Positions 8,708 through 17,821 of a DNA stretch of 64,000 nt are shown piece after piece. Source of the stretch: Variovorax sp. (GTDB lineage: Bacteria > Pseudomonadota > Gammaproteobacteria > Burkholderiales > Burkholderiaceae_C); contig JANXTS010000077.1 in the NCBI GenBank assembly GCA_025352265.1, forward strand, positions 1 to 64,000, written 5' to 3'. Below the pieces are notes generated by a model that searched no databases, was not told the origin of the DNA, and was given only the letters and a program-made list of their open reading frames with translations. The position numbers were made by a program, and so were the translations under genes. Within the stretch, counting starts at the first letter, position 1, and every line of letters starts with the position of its first letter.

Positions 8708-9659
8708 GATCAAAGAATTCCCTGTTCTCTTCGGCAGCGACGGCTCGTTGCTTGGGATGATTGCGGTGCCGATCGAAGGGCCCGTCCAGCCGGTCGCCTG
8801 CATCTTCTACAACATGGGCGGCAACCATCGCGTGGGGCCGCGGCGGATCAATGTCAAGCTGGCGCGCCAACTGGCGGAGGCTGGCGTCAGCAGCATTCGT
8901 TTCGACCTTGCCGGATTAGGCGACAGCGGCCCGGTAACCGGTTCCAAAACATTCATGGCGCAAGCCATCCTCGACGTCCAGGCGGCCATGGACCAGATCC
9001 AGGAATCGCTTGGCGTCCGGCGCTTTATTTTGATGGGCTTGTGTTCGGGTGCGCCTAGTTCGCTCGAAGCTACCGTCGCCGATCCGCGCGTGGTGGGGCT
9101 GCTCCAATTCGACGGCTATGCGTTTCCGGGGCGTCGTACACGTTGGGAACGCGCACTGCGCCGCGCACTGGCGGTGCCAACCAATCCGATCATGATTTTG
9201 AAGACGGTGCGCTGGATCAAGCGCAAGCTGGCCGGACCCGGCGCAATCGAAGGCGAAATCTTCACCACGGGCACGCTCGAAGACAAAGCAAAGGTGTTCG
9301 TCCACTGCATGAATATCGTGGCCGAGCGCAACATTCCAACGCTGCTGCTGTACACGGGTACCCTGAACTCGGTCGATCGGCATCTGGACCAGCTCGGCCC
9401 CTTTGCCAACGAGAAATTCGCCAAGCACGTCGAGTACGTTTTCATCAGCGAGATGGACCACAGCCTGACCACGCAGGCCACGCAGCGAATGTTTCTCAAA
9501 GTCGTGGGCGACTGGACCATGCGCGCCGTGCACGGCCTGACTTCAACGGCGGTAAGGCCGGTAGCAAAGTCAGAGTCGAACCCCAACGGTTTCGGCGCAC
9601 TCACCGCGATACCGAACGCACAGTGCAAGGCGTCGCGCGCGATGGCGACAAGCCTCTAA
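8700..9659 (+). CDS. Alpha/beta-hydrolase-fold protein with Cys at the nucleophile elbow
   Basis: This 319-residue protein overlaps the previous gene by 8 bases and is the last gene of the biosynthetic operon. It has the pattern of exosortase-A-associated hydrolase 1-like proteins: YNMGGNHRVGPRRI, IRFDLAGLGDSG and the elbow ILMGLCSGAPSS, where G-L-C-S-G puts Cys at the nucleophile position. A late SEMDHSLT segment could carry the catalytic His. A Cys nucleophile would suit thioester chemistry, so it might act as a stand-alone release or editing enzyme for the NRPS, which has no thioesterase domain. That role is inferred. The C-terminal 40 or so residues (after RAVHGLTS) look disordered. Confidence 0.8.
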   Translation: MNEIKEFPVLFGSDGSLLGMIAVPIEGPVQPVACIFYNMGGNHRVGPRRINVKLARQLAEAGVSSIRFDLAGLGDSGPVTGSKTFMAQAILDVQAAMDQIQESLGVRRFILMGLCSGAPSSLEATVADPRVVGLLQFDGYAFPGRRTRWERALRRALAVPTNPIMILKTVRWIKRKLAGPGAIEGEIFTTGTLEDKAKVFVHCMNIVAERNIPTLLLYTGTLNSVDRHLDQLGPFANEKFAKHVEYVFISEMDHSLTTQATQRMFLKVVGDWTMRAVHGLTSTAVRPVAKSESNPNGFGALTAIPNAQCKASRAMATSL

Positions 9660-9675
9660 CGTCGCTGGCCGCAAG

Positions 9676-12600
9676 TCAGGTCACCGAGCCGGGCGCTGGC
9701 TTGACAACGGTCTCGCCCGGCAAGGTCTGCATCGGGCCGGTGCCGCTGTAACGGTCGAGCGCCAGGTAGATTGCCGGCGTGATGTAGAGCGTAATCACCT
9801 GCGAGAACAGCAGCCCACCGACCACCGCGACGCCCAGCGGCTGACGCAGTTCAGCGCCGGCGCCGAGCCCGAGCGCCAAAGGCAGTGCGCCCATCAAGGC
9901 GGCCAGCGTCGTCATCAAAATCGGTCGAAAACGCAAGCGACATGCTGCGCGAATCGCATCGACCGGCGCCATGCCTTCGTTGCGTTGCGCGTCGAGTGCG
10001 AAGTCGATCATCATGATGGCGTTCTTCTTCACGATGCCGATCAACAGCAGGATCCCGATAGTCGCGATCAGCGTGAGGTCGAAGCCGAACAGCTTGAGCG
10101 ACAGCAAGGCACCGACGGCCGCTGAAGGCAGGCCGGCCAGGATCGTCAGCGGATGGATGTAGCTCTCGTACAGCACGCCCAGCAGCACGTAGATCACCAG
10201 CACTGCCAGGATGAGCAGCACCGCTTGGCTCGACTGCGAGCTCTGGAACACAGCTGCATCGCCACCGTAGCTGGTGATGATCGAGGGCGGCATTTTGATC
10301 TCCGCGGTGAATCGATCGATTTTGTTGGTGGCATCGCCGAGCGGTACGTTGGGCGCCAGATTGAAAGACACTGTCACCGCCTGCAGCTGACCCTGGTGGT
10401 TGATCGAGGTGGGCCCGACCGTGCGCTTGACCGTCGAGAACGCCGACAGCGGCACCAGCTGCCCGGCCCGGTTGCGCACCGAGAGGCGCGACATGTCGTC
10501 TTCGAACTGGCGATCGTCGTCGGAGGCCGACAGGATGACCTGGTAGGTGTTGCTGGCGCTGTAGATGCTGCCGATCTGCCGGTCGCCGTACGCGTTGTAG
10601 AGGGCAGTGCGTAAATCGCCGACCGACACGCCGAGCACGCCTGCCTTGTCGCGATCGATATCGAGTGTGGCCTGCAGGCCGCGGTTCTGCAAATCGCTCG
10701 TCACGTCACGAAAAGCCGCATCGCTGCGCATGCGCTCCATCAGCTTGTTGGCCCATTCGCTCATCTCGCCGGCGCTCACGCTTTGCAGCGTGTACTGGAA
10801 CCGCGCCTTGCTCTGACGCCCGCCCAGTTGCAGGTTTTGCACCGGCCGCATGTAGACCGCGACGCCGGGAATCTCACGGAAGCGCTTACGCAACGATTCG
10901 AGCACTTGCGCCATGGGCGGGCGCTCGCTGCGAGCCTTGAGCACGGCGAACAATCGACCGGAATTCTGCGTAGCCGTCGGGCCACCGACGCCGACAAACG
11001 AGTTGACGTAGTCGACGCTCGGATCTTTGCCCAGCGCCTCGGCCACACGGTCTTGCAACACCTTCATAGCGGTGAAGGAGATGTCTTCCGAAGCCTCGGT
11101 GGTGATCTGGATCTGACCGATGTCCTCTTCAGGAAAGAAGCCTTTGGGGATCGTCACGAACATCCACGCGGTCAGCACGAAGGTCAGCGCTGCAATGCCA
11201 AGCATCACCGGGCGATGCAGCAAGGTCCAGTCGAGGGTGCGCATGTAATTGCTGTGCACCCACTGGTAACCGCGCTCGAAGCCACGGCCAATGGCCGTGC
11301 CGGGTTCGGGGTGTTGCTCTTCATAATTGAGCACGCCTTCTTTGACTGCCACCTGTTTCAGCAGCCGACTCGCAAGCATAGGCACCAGCGTGAGCGACAC
11401 GACGGCAGACACCAGAACGGCGAGCGCCACCACGACGGCAAACTCGTGAAACAGCAAGCCGATGACGCCCGGCATGAAGAACACCGGGATGAACACCGCC
11501 ACCAGCGAGATCGAAATCGAAACAATGGTGAAGCCGACCTCTCGCGCGCCGCGCAAGGCGGCCGCGTAAGGCTCCATGCCCTTCTCGACGTACCGCATGA
11601 TGTTTTCGAGCACCACGATGGCGTCGTCGACCACCAAACCGACCGCCAGGGTGATGCCGAGCAACGAGACGTTGTCCAGGCTGTAGCCAAAGGCGTAAAG
11701 CAGCGCGACCGCGGCGATCAGCGAGATCGGAATCGTCGCTGCCGGAATCAACGTGGCGACGATGCGGTGCAAGAACAAGAAGATGACCAGCACCACCAGC
11801 AAGATCGTGCCGATGAGCGTGAGCTGGACGTCGTGCACGGCCTCGCGAATCGACAGCGAGCGGTCGTTGACGAGGTTGATTTCGACCGACTGCGGCAGCT
11901 CTGCCCTGAAGCGCGGCATCAGCGCGCGCACCGCGTCGACCACCTGCACGGTGTTGGCGTTCGGCTGGCGTTGTACCGCGAGCGAGATCGAACTCTGGCC
12001 GTTGAAGCTGCTCGCCGTCTTGACCGACTCGAAGCTGTCTTCAATGGTGGCCACTTCGTCGAGCCGCACCGGTGCGCCGTCACGTTGGCCGACGATCAGC
12101 TTGGAAAAGTCGGCCGCCTTCATGAGCTGCTGATTGGCCTGGATGGTCAGCGTCTGGCGCGGGCCGTCGAGCACGCCGACGGGCGTGTTGGCGTTGGCCG
12201 AGTTCACGGCCTTGGCCAGCTCGTCGAGCGTGATGTTGCGGGCGTTGAGCAGATTCGCGTCCGCCTTGATGCGCACCGCGAACGCCTTGCGGCCGTACAC
12301 GCCGACCTGCGCCACGCCGTCGATGGTCGAGAGCGTGGGCGAGATCAGGTTCTCGGCGTAGTCGTTGAGTTCGGCCGGGTTCATCGACGGCGAAACCAGC
12401 GCGATGAACAGCACCGGGGCGTCGGCCGGATTCACTTTGCGGTACGACGGCAACTGCGTGAGCTCGATCGGCAACTGCCGCTGCGCGCGCAACAGCGCAG
12501 CCTGCACGTCCACCGCCGCAGCGTCTATGTCACGGGAACTGACGAATTCGAGGGTGAGCGAGGTTACGCCCTGCGTGTTGACCGAGCTGATGGTCTGCAG

Positions 12601-12828
12601 GCCCGGAATGGTCGAGAACTGCTTTTCGAGCGGCAAGGCGACCGACGACGCCATGGTGTCGGGGCTTGCCCCCGGTAACTGGGCCGACACGTTGATGACC
12701 GGCGTGTTGTAGCTGGGCAGCGCCGCGACCGGGATGTTGAGGTACGCGAAGATACCGATGATGACCACCGCGGCCGACAGCAGCACCGTCATCGCCGGCC
12801 TGCGGATGCACAGCTCGGAAATATTCAT
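9676..12828 (-). CDS. RND efflux pump inner-membrane permease (MdtB/MdtC/AcrB family)
   Basis: At 1050 residues it has the normal RND length. The N-terminus (MNISELCIRRPAMTVLL) and first membrane helix are typical of the MdtB/MdtC branch. The transmembrane proton-relay pair is visible in GLVVDDAIVVLENI, and the second half of the internally duplicated protein carries its own set of helices near the C-terminus. It uses proton-motive force to expel drugs or toxic metabolites through a periplasmic adaptor and an outer-membrane channel. Its ATG overlaps the adaptor stop by 4 bases. No outer-membrane factor gene is adjacent. The operon converges on the PKS/NRPS operon with a 16-base gap, so it is not co-transcribed with it, although a role in exporting the product is possible. 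Confidence 0.93.
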   Translation of the reverse strand: MNISELCIRRPAMTVLLSAAVVIIGIFAYLNIPVAALPSYNTPVINVSAQLPGASPDTMASSVALPLEKQFSTIPGLQTISSVNTQGVTSLTLEFVSSRDIDAAAVDVQAALLRAQRQLPIELTQLPSYRKVNPADAPVLFIALVSPSMNPAELNDYAENLISPTLSTIDGVAQVGVYGRKAFAVRIKADANLLNARNITLDELAKAVNSANANTPVGVLDGPRQTLTIQANQQLMKAADFSKLIVGQRDGAPVRLDEVATIEDSFESVKTASSFNGQSSISLAVQRQPNANTVQVVDAVRALMPRFRAELPQSVEINLVNDRSLSIREAVHDVQLTLIGTILLVVLVIFLFLHRIVATLIPAATIPISLIAAVALLYAFGYSLDNVSLLGITLAVGLVVDDAIVVLENIMRYVEKGMEPYAAALRGAREVGFTIVSISISLVAVFIPVFFMPGVIGLLFHEFAVVVALAVLVSAVVSLTLVPMLASRLLKQVAVKEGVLNYEEQHPEPGTAIGRGFERGYQWVHSNYMRTLDWTLLHRPVMLGIAALTFVLTAWMFVTIPKGFFPEEDIGQIQITTEASEDISFTAMKVLQDRVAEALGKDPSVDYVNSFVGVGGPTATQNSGRLFAVLKARSERPPMAQVLESLRKRFREIPGVAVYMRPVQNLQLGGRQSKARFQYTLQSVSAGEMSEWANKLMERMRSDAAFRDVTSDLQNRGLQATLDIDRDKAGVLGVSVGDLRTALYNAYGDRQIGSIYSASNTYQVILSASDDDRQFEDDMSRLSVRNRAGQLVPLSAFSTVKRTVGPTSINHQGQLQAVTVSFNLAPNVPLGDATNKIDRFTAEIKMPPSIITSYGGDAAVFQSSQSSQAVLLILAVLVIYVLLGVLYESYIHPLTILAGLPSAAVGALLSLKLFGFDLTLIATIGILLLIGIVKKNAIMMIDFALDAQRNEGMAPVDAIRAACRLRFRPILMTTLAALMGALPLALGLGAGAELRQPLGVAVVGGLLFSQVITLYITPAIYLALDRYSGTGPMQTLPGETVVKPAPGSVT

Positions 12829-14084
12829 GCGCGCTCCCGCGCCTTGGGATCGACTTGTGCGGGTGACAGCGCAGCCGGCGATGCCGAGCCGGAAGACGCG
12901 GGCGATGACGTATCGGGTGCCTTGCCAGGCGACCGGCCCGGCGCACCGGCGGGTGCAGCCGCTCCTTCGATGCGCACCTTGCCACCCGGTCGCACGTTCT
13001 GTTTGCCTTCAATCACGACCATTTCGCCCGGCTCGACGCCACGCACCACGACCTGCGTACCGAAGGTGTAGATGGTCTGCACCTTGCGCCGCGCGGCCGT
13101 CTGATCCGCGTTAACGACATACAGCGCATTGCCCTCGGCCAGCATCATGATGGCCGCGGCGGGGACGACTGTCACATCGGGAAGGGTGCGCACGATCACG
13201 CGCGTTTCAACGAACTGCCCGGGCCACAGGCTCTGGTCGGCATTGTCAAAAACAGCCTTGGCGCGCACGGTGCCGATGAGCGGATCGACCGTGTTGTCGA
13301 CGAAGCTGAGCGCACCGACAAGCGGCTCTTTGCGCCCCTTCGAAACGGCCTCGACCCGCGTCTTCAGGCGCGCTGCAGCGAGCAGATCCTGCAGTTGCCC
13401 TTCAGGCACCGGGAAGCTCACCGCGATCGGGTCGAGCTGCGTGATCGTCACCAGCGTACCTGCCGGCTGCACCAGCGTGCCAGGATAGATATTGACAGCG
13501 CCGATGCGTCCGGCGATGGGCGCCCGCAACGTGGAATAGCCGAGCGCGACCTGCGCCGATTGAACTGCGGCGCGATCGGCCGCGACCGCTGCGCTTTGCG
13601 CTTCGAGCTGAGACAACGTCGAATCGGCCGCGCTTTTGGCGATGAAGTTCTGCGCCACCAGCTCCTGGCTGCGTTTGTACTGGCGCACCAGGTCAGCCTG
13701 CGTCGCCTCGTCTTTCTGCTGCTGGGCGCGGGCCTTGGCAAGGTTGGCCTGATCGGGGCGCTGGTCGAGCGTAAAGAGCAACTGGCCGGCTTTGACGAAC
13801 TGGCCCTCCTTGACGTGGACTTCGCTCACGGTGTTGGTGACCTGCGGCCGCAAGTCCACGCTGTTCAGCGAGACCACGCTGCCGTTGACCTGCACCGTCA
13901 CCGGCACCGTTTGCTTCTGGGCGGCAGCGACCGTGACCAGTGCTGGTGCGCCAGCACCCGGTACGCTGGCGGCCGCAGTCTTCGCGGCGGTATCGCGAGA
14001 ATGCGAGCCCGACCACCACCACGCAGCACCTGCAACGGCAACGACGAGCACACCGGTCAGGGCGCGGGATGCATTCTTCTTCAT
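12825..14084 (-). CDS. RND efflux periplasmic adaptor (MdtA/HlyD family)
   Basis: The 419-residue protein starts with MKKNASRALTGVLVVAVAGAAWW, an inner-membrane anchor. It then shows the two-part lipoyl domain (VNGSVVSLNSVDLRPQVTNT and LRAPIAGRIGAVNIYPG) around a coiled coil (residues about 110-190), and a beta-barrel region. The C-terminus is Pro/Ala/Ser-rich low complexity. It links the RND permease to the outer-membrane channel. ATG 14084 is preferred over an upstream in-frame ATG at 14138 because it gives a clean membrane anchor. It is first in the two-gene efflux operon and is transcribed divergently from the gene at 14297. The 212-base divergent gap must hold both promoters; no clear operator was seen there. 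Confidence 0.92.
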   Translation of the reverse strand: MKKNASRALTGVLVVAVAGAAWWWSGSHSRDTAAKTAAASVPGAGAPALVTVAAAQKQTVPVTVQVNGSVVSLNSVDLRPQVTNTVSEVHVKEGQFVKAGQLLFTLDQRPDQANLAKARAQQQKDEATQADLVRQYKRSQELVAQNFIAKSAADSTLSQLEAQSAAVAADRAAVQSAQVALGYSTLRAPIAGRIGAVNIYPGTLVQPAGTLVTITQLDPIAVSFPVPEGQLQDLLAAARLKTRVEAVSKGRKEPLVGALSFVDNTVDPLIGTVRAKAVFDNADQSLWPGQFVETRVIVRTLPDVTVVPAAAIMMLAEGNALYVVNADQTAARRKVQTIYTFGTQVVVRGVEPGEMVVIEGKQNVRPGGKVRIEGAAAPAGAPGRSPGKAPDTSSPASSGSASPAALSPAQVDPKARERA

Positions 14085-14296
14085 GAGGGCGTTTTCATAG
14101 GGTCGAAAAGGTAGCGTCGGATGCCGTTGGAGTGGCACCTGCTATTGGAGCAGCGGCCCGGTAAAGCGTCCACAAAAGGTTTCTTTATAAGTCTGGCGAA
14201 ATGTGAACCAGCGCACGGACGTGAGTGCCGCCCACGGCAGCACGCAATATCAGCGCCGCTAGAATCAACGCTTCCCACAGCCTCTGGATGTACCCC

Positions 14297-14791
14297 ATGA
14301 AACGCTGCAAAAACTCTCCATACGCTCACATTTTGATAGCGCTCTGTGCGCTGCTGACGCCAGTCGTGGCCGTCTTTACCGTCGACGCGCATGCGCAGGC
14401 AGTGCCGGTGCCGCAGACCCAGTTCGAAGCCCAAGCCGGCGGCCGCAACTTCCCGACCGGCACGCTGCGCGGCAAATTCATGGTGCTGAATCCACCCGAG
14501 ATCAAGCTCGACGGTGACCTCGAACGCATGTCACCGGGCGCGCGCATCCGCAGCGCGCAGAACATGATGGTCATGCCGGCAGCGATCATTGGCCAAAACC
14601 TCCTTGTCAATTACACGCGCGACCCCTCCAACCTGGTGTCGCAGGTTTGGATCCTGACACCCGACGAAGCCAGCGCCGAGCGCGAATCGGCTGAAAAGCC
14701 CTTCCTGAATTTCTGGCCCTTCGTGGCCAACAGCGGCCCACGCGACGACGGCAAGACGCCGTTCGATCAATTGCCCAAGTACGGCGAATAA
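14297..14791 (+). CDS. Conserved exported protein of unknown function
   Basis: The 164-residue protein has a clear signal peptide (MKRC... LIALCALLTPVVAVFTVDAHA, probable cleavage after AHA). The mature part contains FPTGTLRGKFMVLNPPEIKLDG, RMSPGARIRSAQNMMVMPAAIIGQNLLVNYTRDPSNLVSQVWILTPDEA and no cysteine pair or catalytic signature I recognise. ATG 14297 is chosen because earlier in-frame starts would bury the signal peptide. It precedes miaB by 129 bases on the same strand. The function is unknown. Confidence 0.75.
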   Translation: MKRCKNSPYAHILIALCALLTPVVAVFTVDAHAQAVPVPQTQFEAQAGGRNFPTGTLRGKFMVLNPPEIKLDGDLERMSPGARIRSAQNMMVMPAAIIGQNLLVNYTRDPSNLVSQVWILTPDEASAERESAEKPFLNFWPFVANSGPRDDGKTPFDQLPKYGE

Positions 14792-14920
14792 CGCCGGCAA
14801 ACGAAGCCGCGCTTTCCGCGCCGCCCCACTGCTGAACGTGGGCCGCCCACCGTGCGGCGTACTTCAGCCCTCACCCGCATCCAGCTTCCCGCCCTCGAAG
14901 GCGGTCGCATCGAGCATTCC

Positions 14921-16306
14921 ATGTCCAAAAAAGTCTTTATAAAAACCTTCGGCTGCCAGATGAACGAGTACGACTCGGACAAAATGGTCGACGTGCTGCA
15001 TGCCGCCGAGGGCTACGAGCAAACGCAGGATGTCGACGAGGCGGACCTCATCCTTTTCAACACCTGTTCGGTGCGCGAGAAGGCGCAAGAAAAGGTCTTC
15101 AGCGATCTCGGCCGCGTGAAACACCTGAAGGCCAAGGGCGTGAAGATCGGCGTCGGCGGTTGCGTGGCAAGCCAGGAAGGCGAAGCCATCATTGCGCGTG
15201 CGCCCTATGTCGACATCGTCTTCGGGCCGCAGACCCTGCACCGCCTGCCCGAGTTGTTGAACCAGCGCGCCGTGCAAGGTCGGCCGCAAGTAGACATCAG
15301 TTTTCCCGAGATTGAAAAGTTCGACCATCTGCCGCCAGCGCGGGTCGACGGGGTGACCGCCTTCGTCTCGATCATGGAAGGTTGCTCCAAATACTGCAGC
15401 TACTGCGTGGTGCCTTACACCCGTGGCGAGGAAGTGAACAGACCTCTCGACGACGTACTGGTCGAGGTCGCCGGCCTGGCCGACCAGGGCGTGCGCGAGG
15501 TCACGCTACTGGGACAGAACGTCAATGCCTACCGCGGCAGGATGGGCGACACCAGCGAGATCGCCGACTTCGCGCTGCTGATCGAGTACATCGCCGAGAT
15601 TCCCGGCATCGAGCGCATCCGCTACATGACGAGTCATCCGAACGAGTTCACGCCGCGGCTGATCGAGGCCTACGCGAAGGTGCCGAAGCTGGTTTCGCAC
15701 CTGCACCTGCCGGTGCAGCACGGCAGCGACCGCATCCTGATGGCCATGAAGCGTGGCTACACGGCAATGGAATACAAGAGCACGGTGCGTAAGCTGCGCG
15801 CGATCCGCCCCGAGCTGGCGTTGAGCAGCGACTTCATCGTCGGCTTTCCGGGTGAGACAGAAGACGACTTCGCCAAGACCATGAAGCTGATCGAAGACTG
15901 CCGGTTCGACGCGAGCTTCAGCTTCATCTTCAGTCCGCGGCCCGGCACGCCGGCAGCGCAGTTGGACGACGATACGCCGCACGCGGTCAAGCTGGCGCGG
16001 CTGCAAGCGCTGCAGGCAGTTATCGACGGCAACGTGCGGCGCTTCGGTGAAGCGCTGGTGGGCAGCACGCAGCGCGTGCTGGTCGAAGGCACTTCGCGCA
16101 AGGATGCGAACGAGCTGATGGGGCGCACCGAGTGCAATCGGGTCGTCAATTTCGAGGCGCCGCCGCGGAGTCAACAGATGCCCAAGCTACTTGTCGGCCA
16201 GATGATCGATCTGACCATCACCCGCTCGCTGGCCTACACGCTGCGCGGTGAGGTAGCGACGCGTGAATCGATGTCGACGTCGGCCCACGTCGCCCACGCT
16301 GCCTGA
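14921..16306 (+). CDS. miaB: tRNA-2-methylthio-N6-dimethylallyladenosine synthase MiaB
   Basis: This radical-SAM methylthiotransferase adds the methylthio group to i6A37 of tRNAs reading UNN codons. Visible are the N-terminal UPF0004 domain ([19 protein letters not shown], with Cys residues for the auxiliary cluster), the radical-SAM motif [16 protein letters not shown] (CxxxCxxC), the [10 protein letters not shown] segment and a C-terminal TRAM domain ([26 protein letters not shown]). ATG 14921 gives 461 residues and the canonical N-terminus [15 protein letters not shown]. The stop overlaps the start of the sensor kinase gene by one base (TGATG), so the regulatory genes that follow may be co-transcribed with it. 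Confidence 0.97.
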   Translation: MSKKVFIKTFGCQMNEYDSDKMVDVLHAAEGYEQTQDVDEADLILFNTCSVREKAQEKVFSDLGRVKHLKAKGVKIGVGGCVASQEGEAIIARAPYVDIVFGPQTLHRLPELLNQRAVQGRPQVDISFPEIEKFDHLPPARVDGVTAFVSIMEGCSKYCSYCVVPYTRGEEVNRPLDDVLVEVAGLADQGVREVTLLGQNVNAYRGRMGDTSEIADFALLIEYIAEIPGIERIRYMTSHPNEFTPRLIEAYAKVPKLVSHLHLPVQHGSDRILMAMKRGYTAMEYKSTVRKLRAIRPELALSSDFIVGFPGETEDDFAKTMKLIEDCRFDASFSFIFSPRPGTPAAQLDDDTPHAVKLARLQALQAVIDGNVRRFGEALVGSTQRVLVEGTSRKDANELMGRTECNRVVNFEAPPRSQQMPKLLVGQMIDLTITRSLAYTLRGEVATRESMSTSAHVAHAA

Positions 16307-17733
16307 TGGCGAAGTTGCCATCGGCACGGGGCTCGTTTCAGCAGCTGCTGCTCTTTGCCTTTTTGCTGATCACCGCCTTGCTGGTGGGCGTGGCAGTGCG
16401 CTCGGTGTTTCAGTACGACTTGCTGATGACGCAGAGCCGCGACGCCGCAGAGCGTGCCGTCACGCTGTCAGGGGCCGCCCAGTCGCTGGCCGAGCGCAGC
16501 GCAGCGATGGAGCGTGCAGGCCGGCAGTCGCTGGTGCTGAACGACACAGTGCTGCGGCGCCGCTTCACCGACGCCGAGCACGACGCCAAAGGCGCGCTCG
16601 ACAAGCTGGTGCAGAACGACCTTGGCGCACCCGCTGCCGATGCGTGGCGCCAGCAACTGCGCGTCATCGACGACCTCATGAACGGCAGCCCGGACAGCGC
16701 ACTCACACGCGAGAGCTCGATGGCTGTGCAGTTCCGCGATCTCGACGCGCTCAATACCAACATCGCGCAGCAGGCGCAGTTGCTGATCGAAACGCAAAAT
16801 GGCGCGCTCGCGACGCGCATCGAAAACGCCCGCAAGCGGCTGATGCGACAGGTCATCGCCGCGAGCGTGCTGGCGGTGACGCTGGCACTGGCATTTGGCG
16901 TGTGGCTGGCGCGACCGTTCAAGCGGCTCGAACGCGCCATCGTCGGACTCGGGGAAAACCGGCTCGACGTGCCGATCGACATTCGCGGGCCGGCCGACGT
17001 GCGCCGCGTCTCGCAGCAGCTCGAGTGGCTGAGATTGCGGCTGACCGAACTCGACGCCGACAAGGCACGCTTCCTGCGCCACGTTTCGCACGAGCTCAAG
17101 ACGCCGCTCGCCGCTTTGCGCGAAGGCGTGTCTTTGCTGGAAGACGGCGTGACTGGCGCGCTCAATCCGGCGCAGCGTGAAGTCGCGCAAATCCTGCAAC
17201 AAAACACAGTGGCTTTGCAAGGGCAGATCGAAGCCCTGCTCCGATTCAACGCGGCCGCGTTCGAGGCGCGCGAACTGCGGCGTGAACGCACTGCTCTGCT
17301 GCCATTGATCGAAGAGCAGATCGACTCGCAGCGCCTGCAGTGGCAGGGCCAGGGCCTCACGGTACGCGCGAGCGGCGAGCCGCTCATGATCACTGTCGAC
17401 CCGGTCAAACTGGGCACCGCCATCGCCAATTTACTGTCGAACGCCATACGGTATTCGAGCCGTGGCGGCACCATAGCCATCGAAGTGTCGAGTACACCAG
17501 AGGCAGCGCGGATCGACATCGGCGACGCCGGCCCCGGCATCGCGCCGGGCGATCGCGACCGCGTGTTCGAGCCTTTTTTCCGGGGCGAGCGTCAACCTGA
17601 GCACGCGGTGAAGGGAACGGGCATCGGACTTTCGATCGTGCAGGAGTACATTGCAGCTCATGGCGGTCGCGTGTCGTTGCTGCCCGACGGCCCCGGCGCC
17701 CGCTTTCGCATCGAGCTGCCGCTGACCGTCTGA
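16306..17733 (+). CDS. glrK: Sensor histidine kinase, GlrK/QseE-like
   Basis: The 475-residue membrane kinase has a first transmembrane helix (LLLFAFLLITALLVGVAV), a periplasmic helical sensor of about 140 residues, a second helix (VIAASVLAVTLALAFGVWL), a HAMP linker, the phospho-acceptor box HVSHELKTPLAALREG (His about 262) and ATP-binding boxes NLLSNAIRYSS, GDAGPGIAPGDRDRVFEPFFRG and GTGIGLSIVQEY. The gene order kinase, lipoprotein, sigma-54 response regulator is that of enterobacterial glrK-qseG-glrR, which supports the name. It presumably phosphorylates the regulator at 18576. Confidence 0.88.
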   Translation: MAKLPSARGSFQQLLLFAFLLITALLVGVAVRSVFQYDLLMTQSRDAAERAVTLSGAAQSLAERSAAMERAGRQSLVLNDTVLRRRFTDAEHDAKGALDKLVQNDLGAPAADAWRQQLRVIDDLMNGSPDSALTRESSMAVQFRDLDALNTNIAQQAQLLIETQNGALATRIENARKRLMRQVIAASVLAVTLALAFGVWLARPFKRLERAIVGLGENRLDVPIDIRGPADVRRVSQQLEWLRLRLTELDADKARFLRHVSHELKTPLAALREGVSLLEDGVTGALNPAQREVAQILQQNTVALQGQIEALLRFNAAAFEARELRRERTALLPLIEEQIDSQRLQWQGQGLTVRASGEPLMITVDPVKLGTAIANLLSNAIRYSSRGGTIAIEVSSTPEAARIDIGDAGPGIAPGDRDRVFEPFFRGERQPEHAVKGTGIGLSIVQEYIAAHGGRVSLLPDGPGARFRIELPLTV

Positions 17734-17821
17734 CGCCACGCCGGTATTCACCCGTACCTTCACGTTCGTACTTCACACCTTGCATTCCGTTTTGTACGTC
17801 TCCACGCGCCGTCTCCAGACC

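Noticed and set aside
10783..12678. A 631-codon open frame on the plus strand opposite the RND permease gene
   Set aside because: Its translation is rich in Arg, His and Asp with no domain, and it mirrors the codon structure of the permease gene; it is an artefact of high GC third positions.
14160..14176. A second possible sigma-54 promoter between the efflux operon and the gene at 14297
   Set aside because: A TGGCACC element near 14131 is followed by TTG one base out of register and without the GC of the -12 element.
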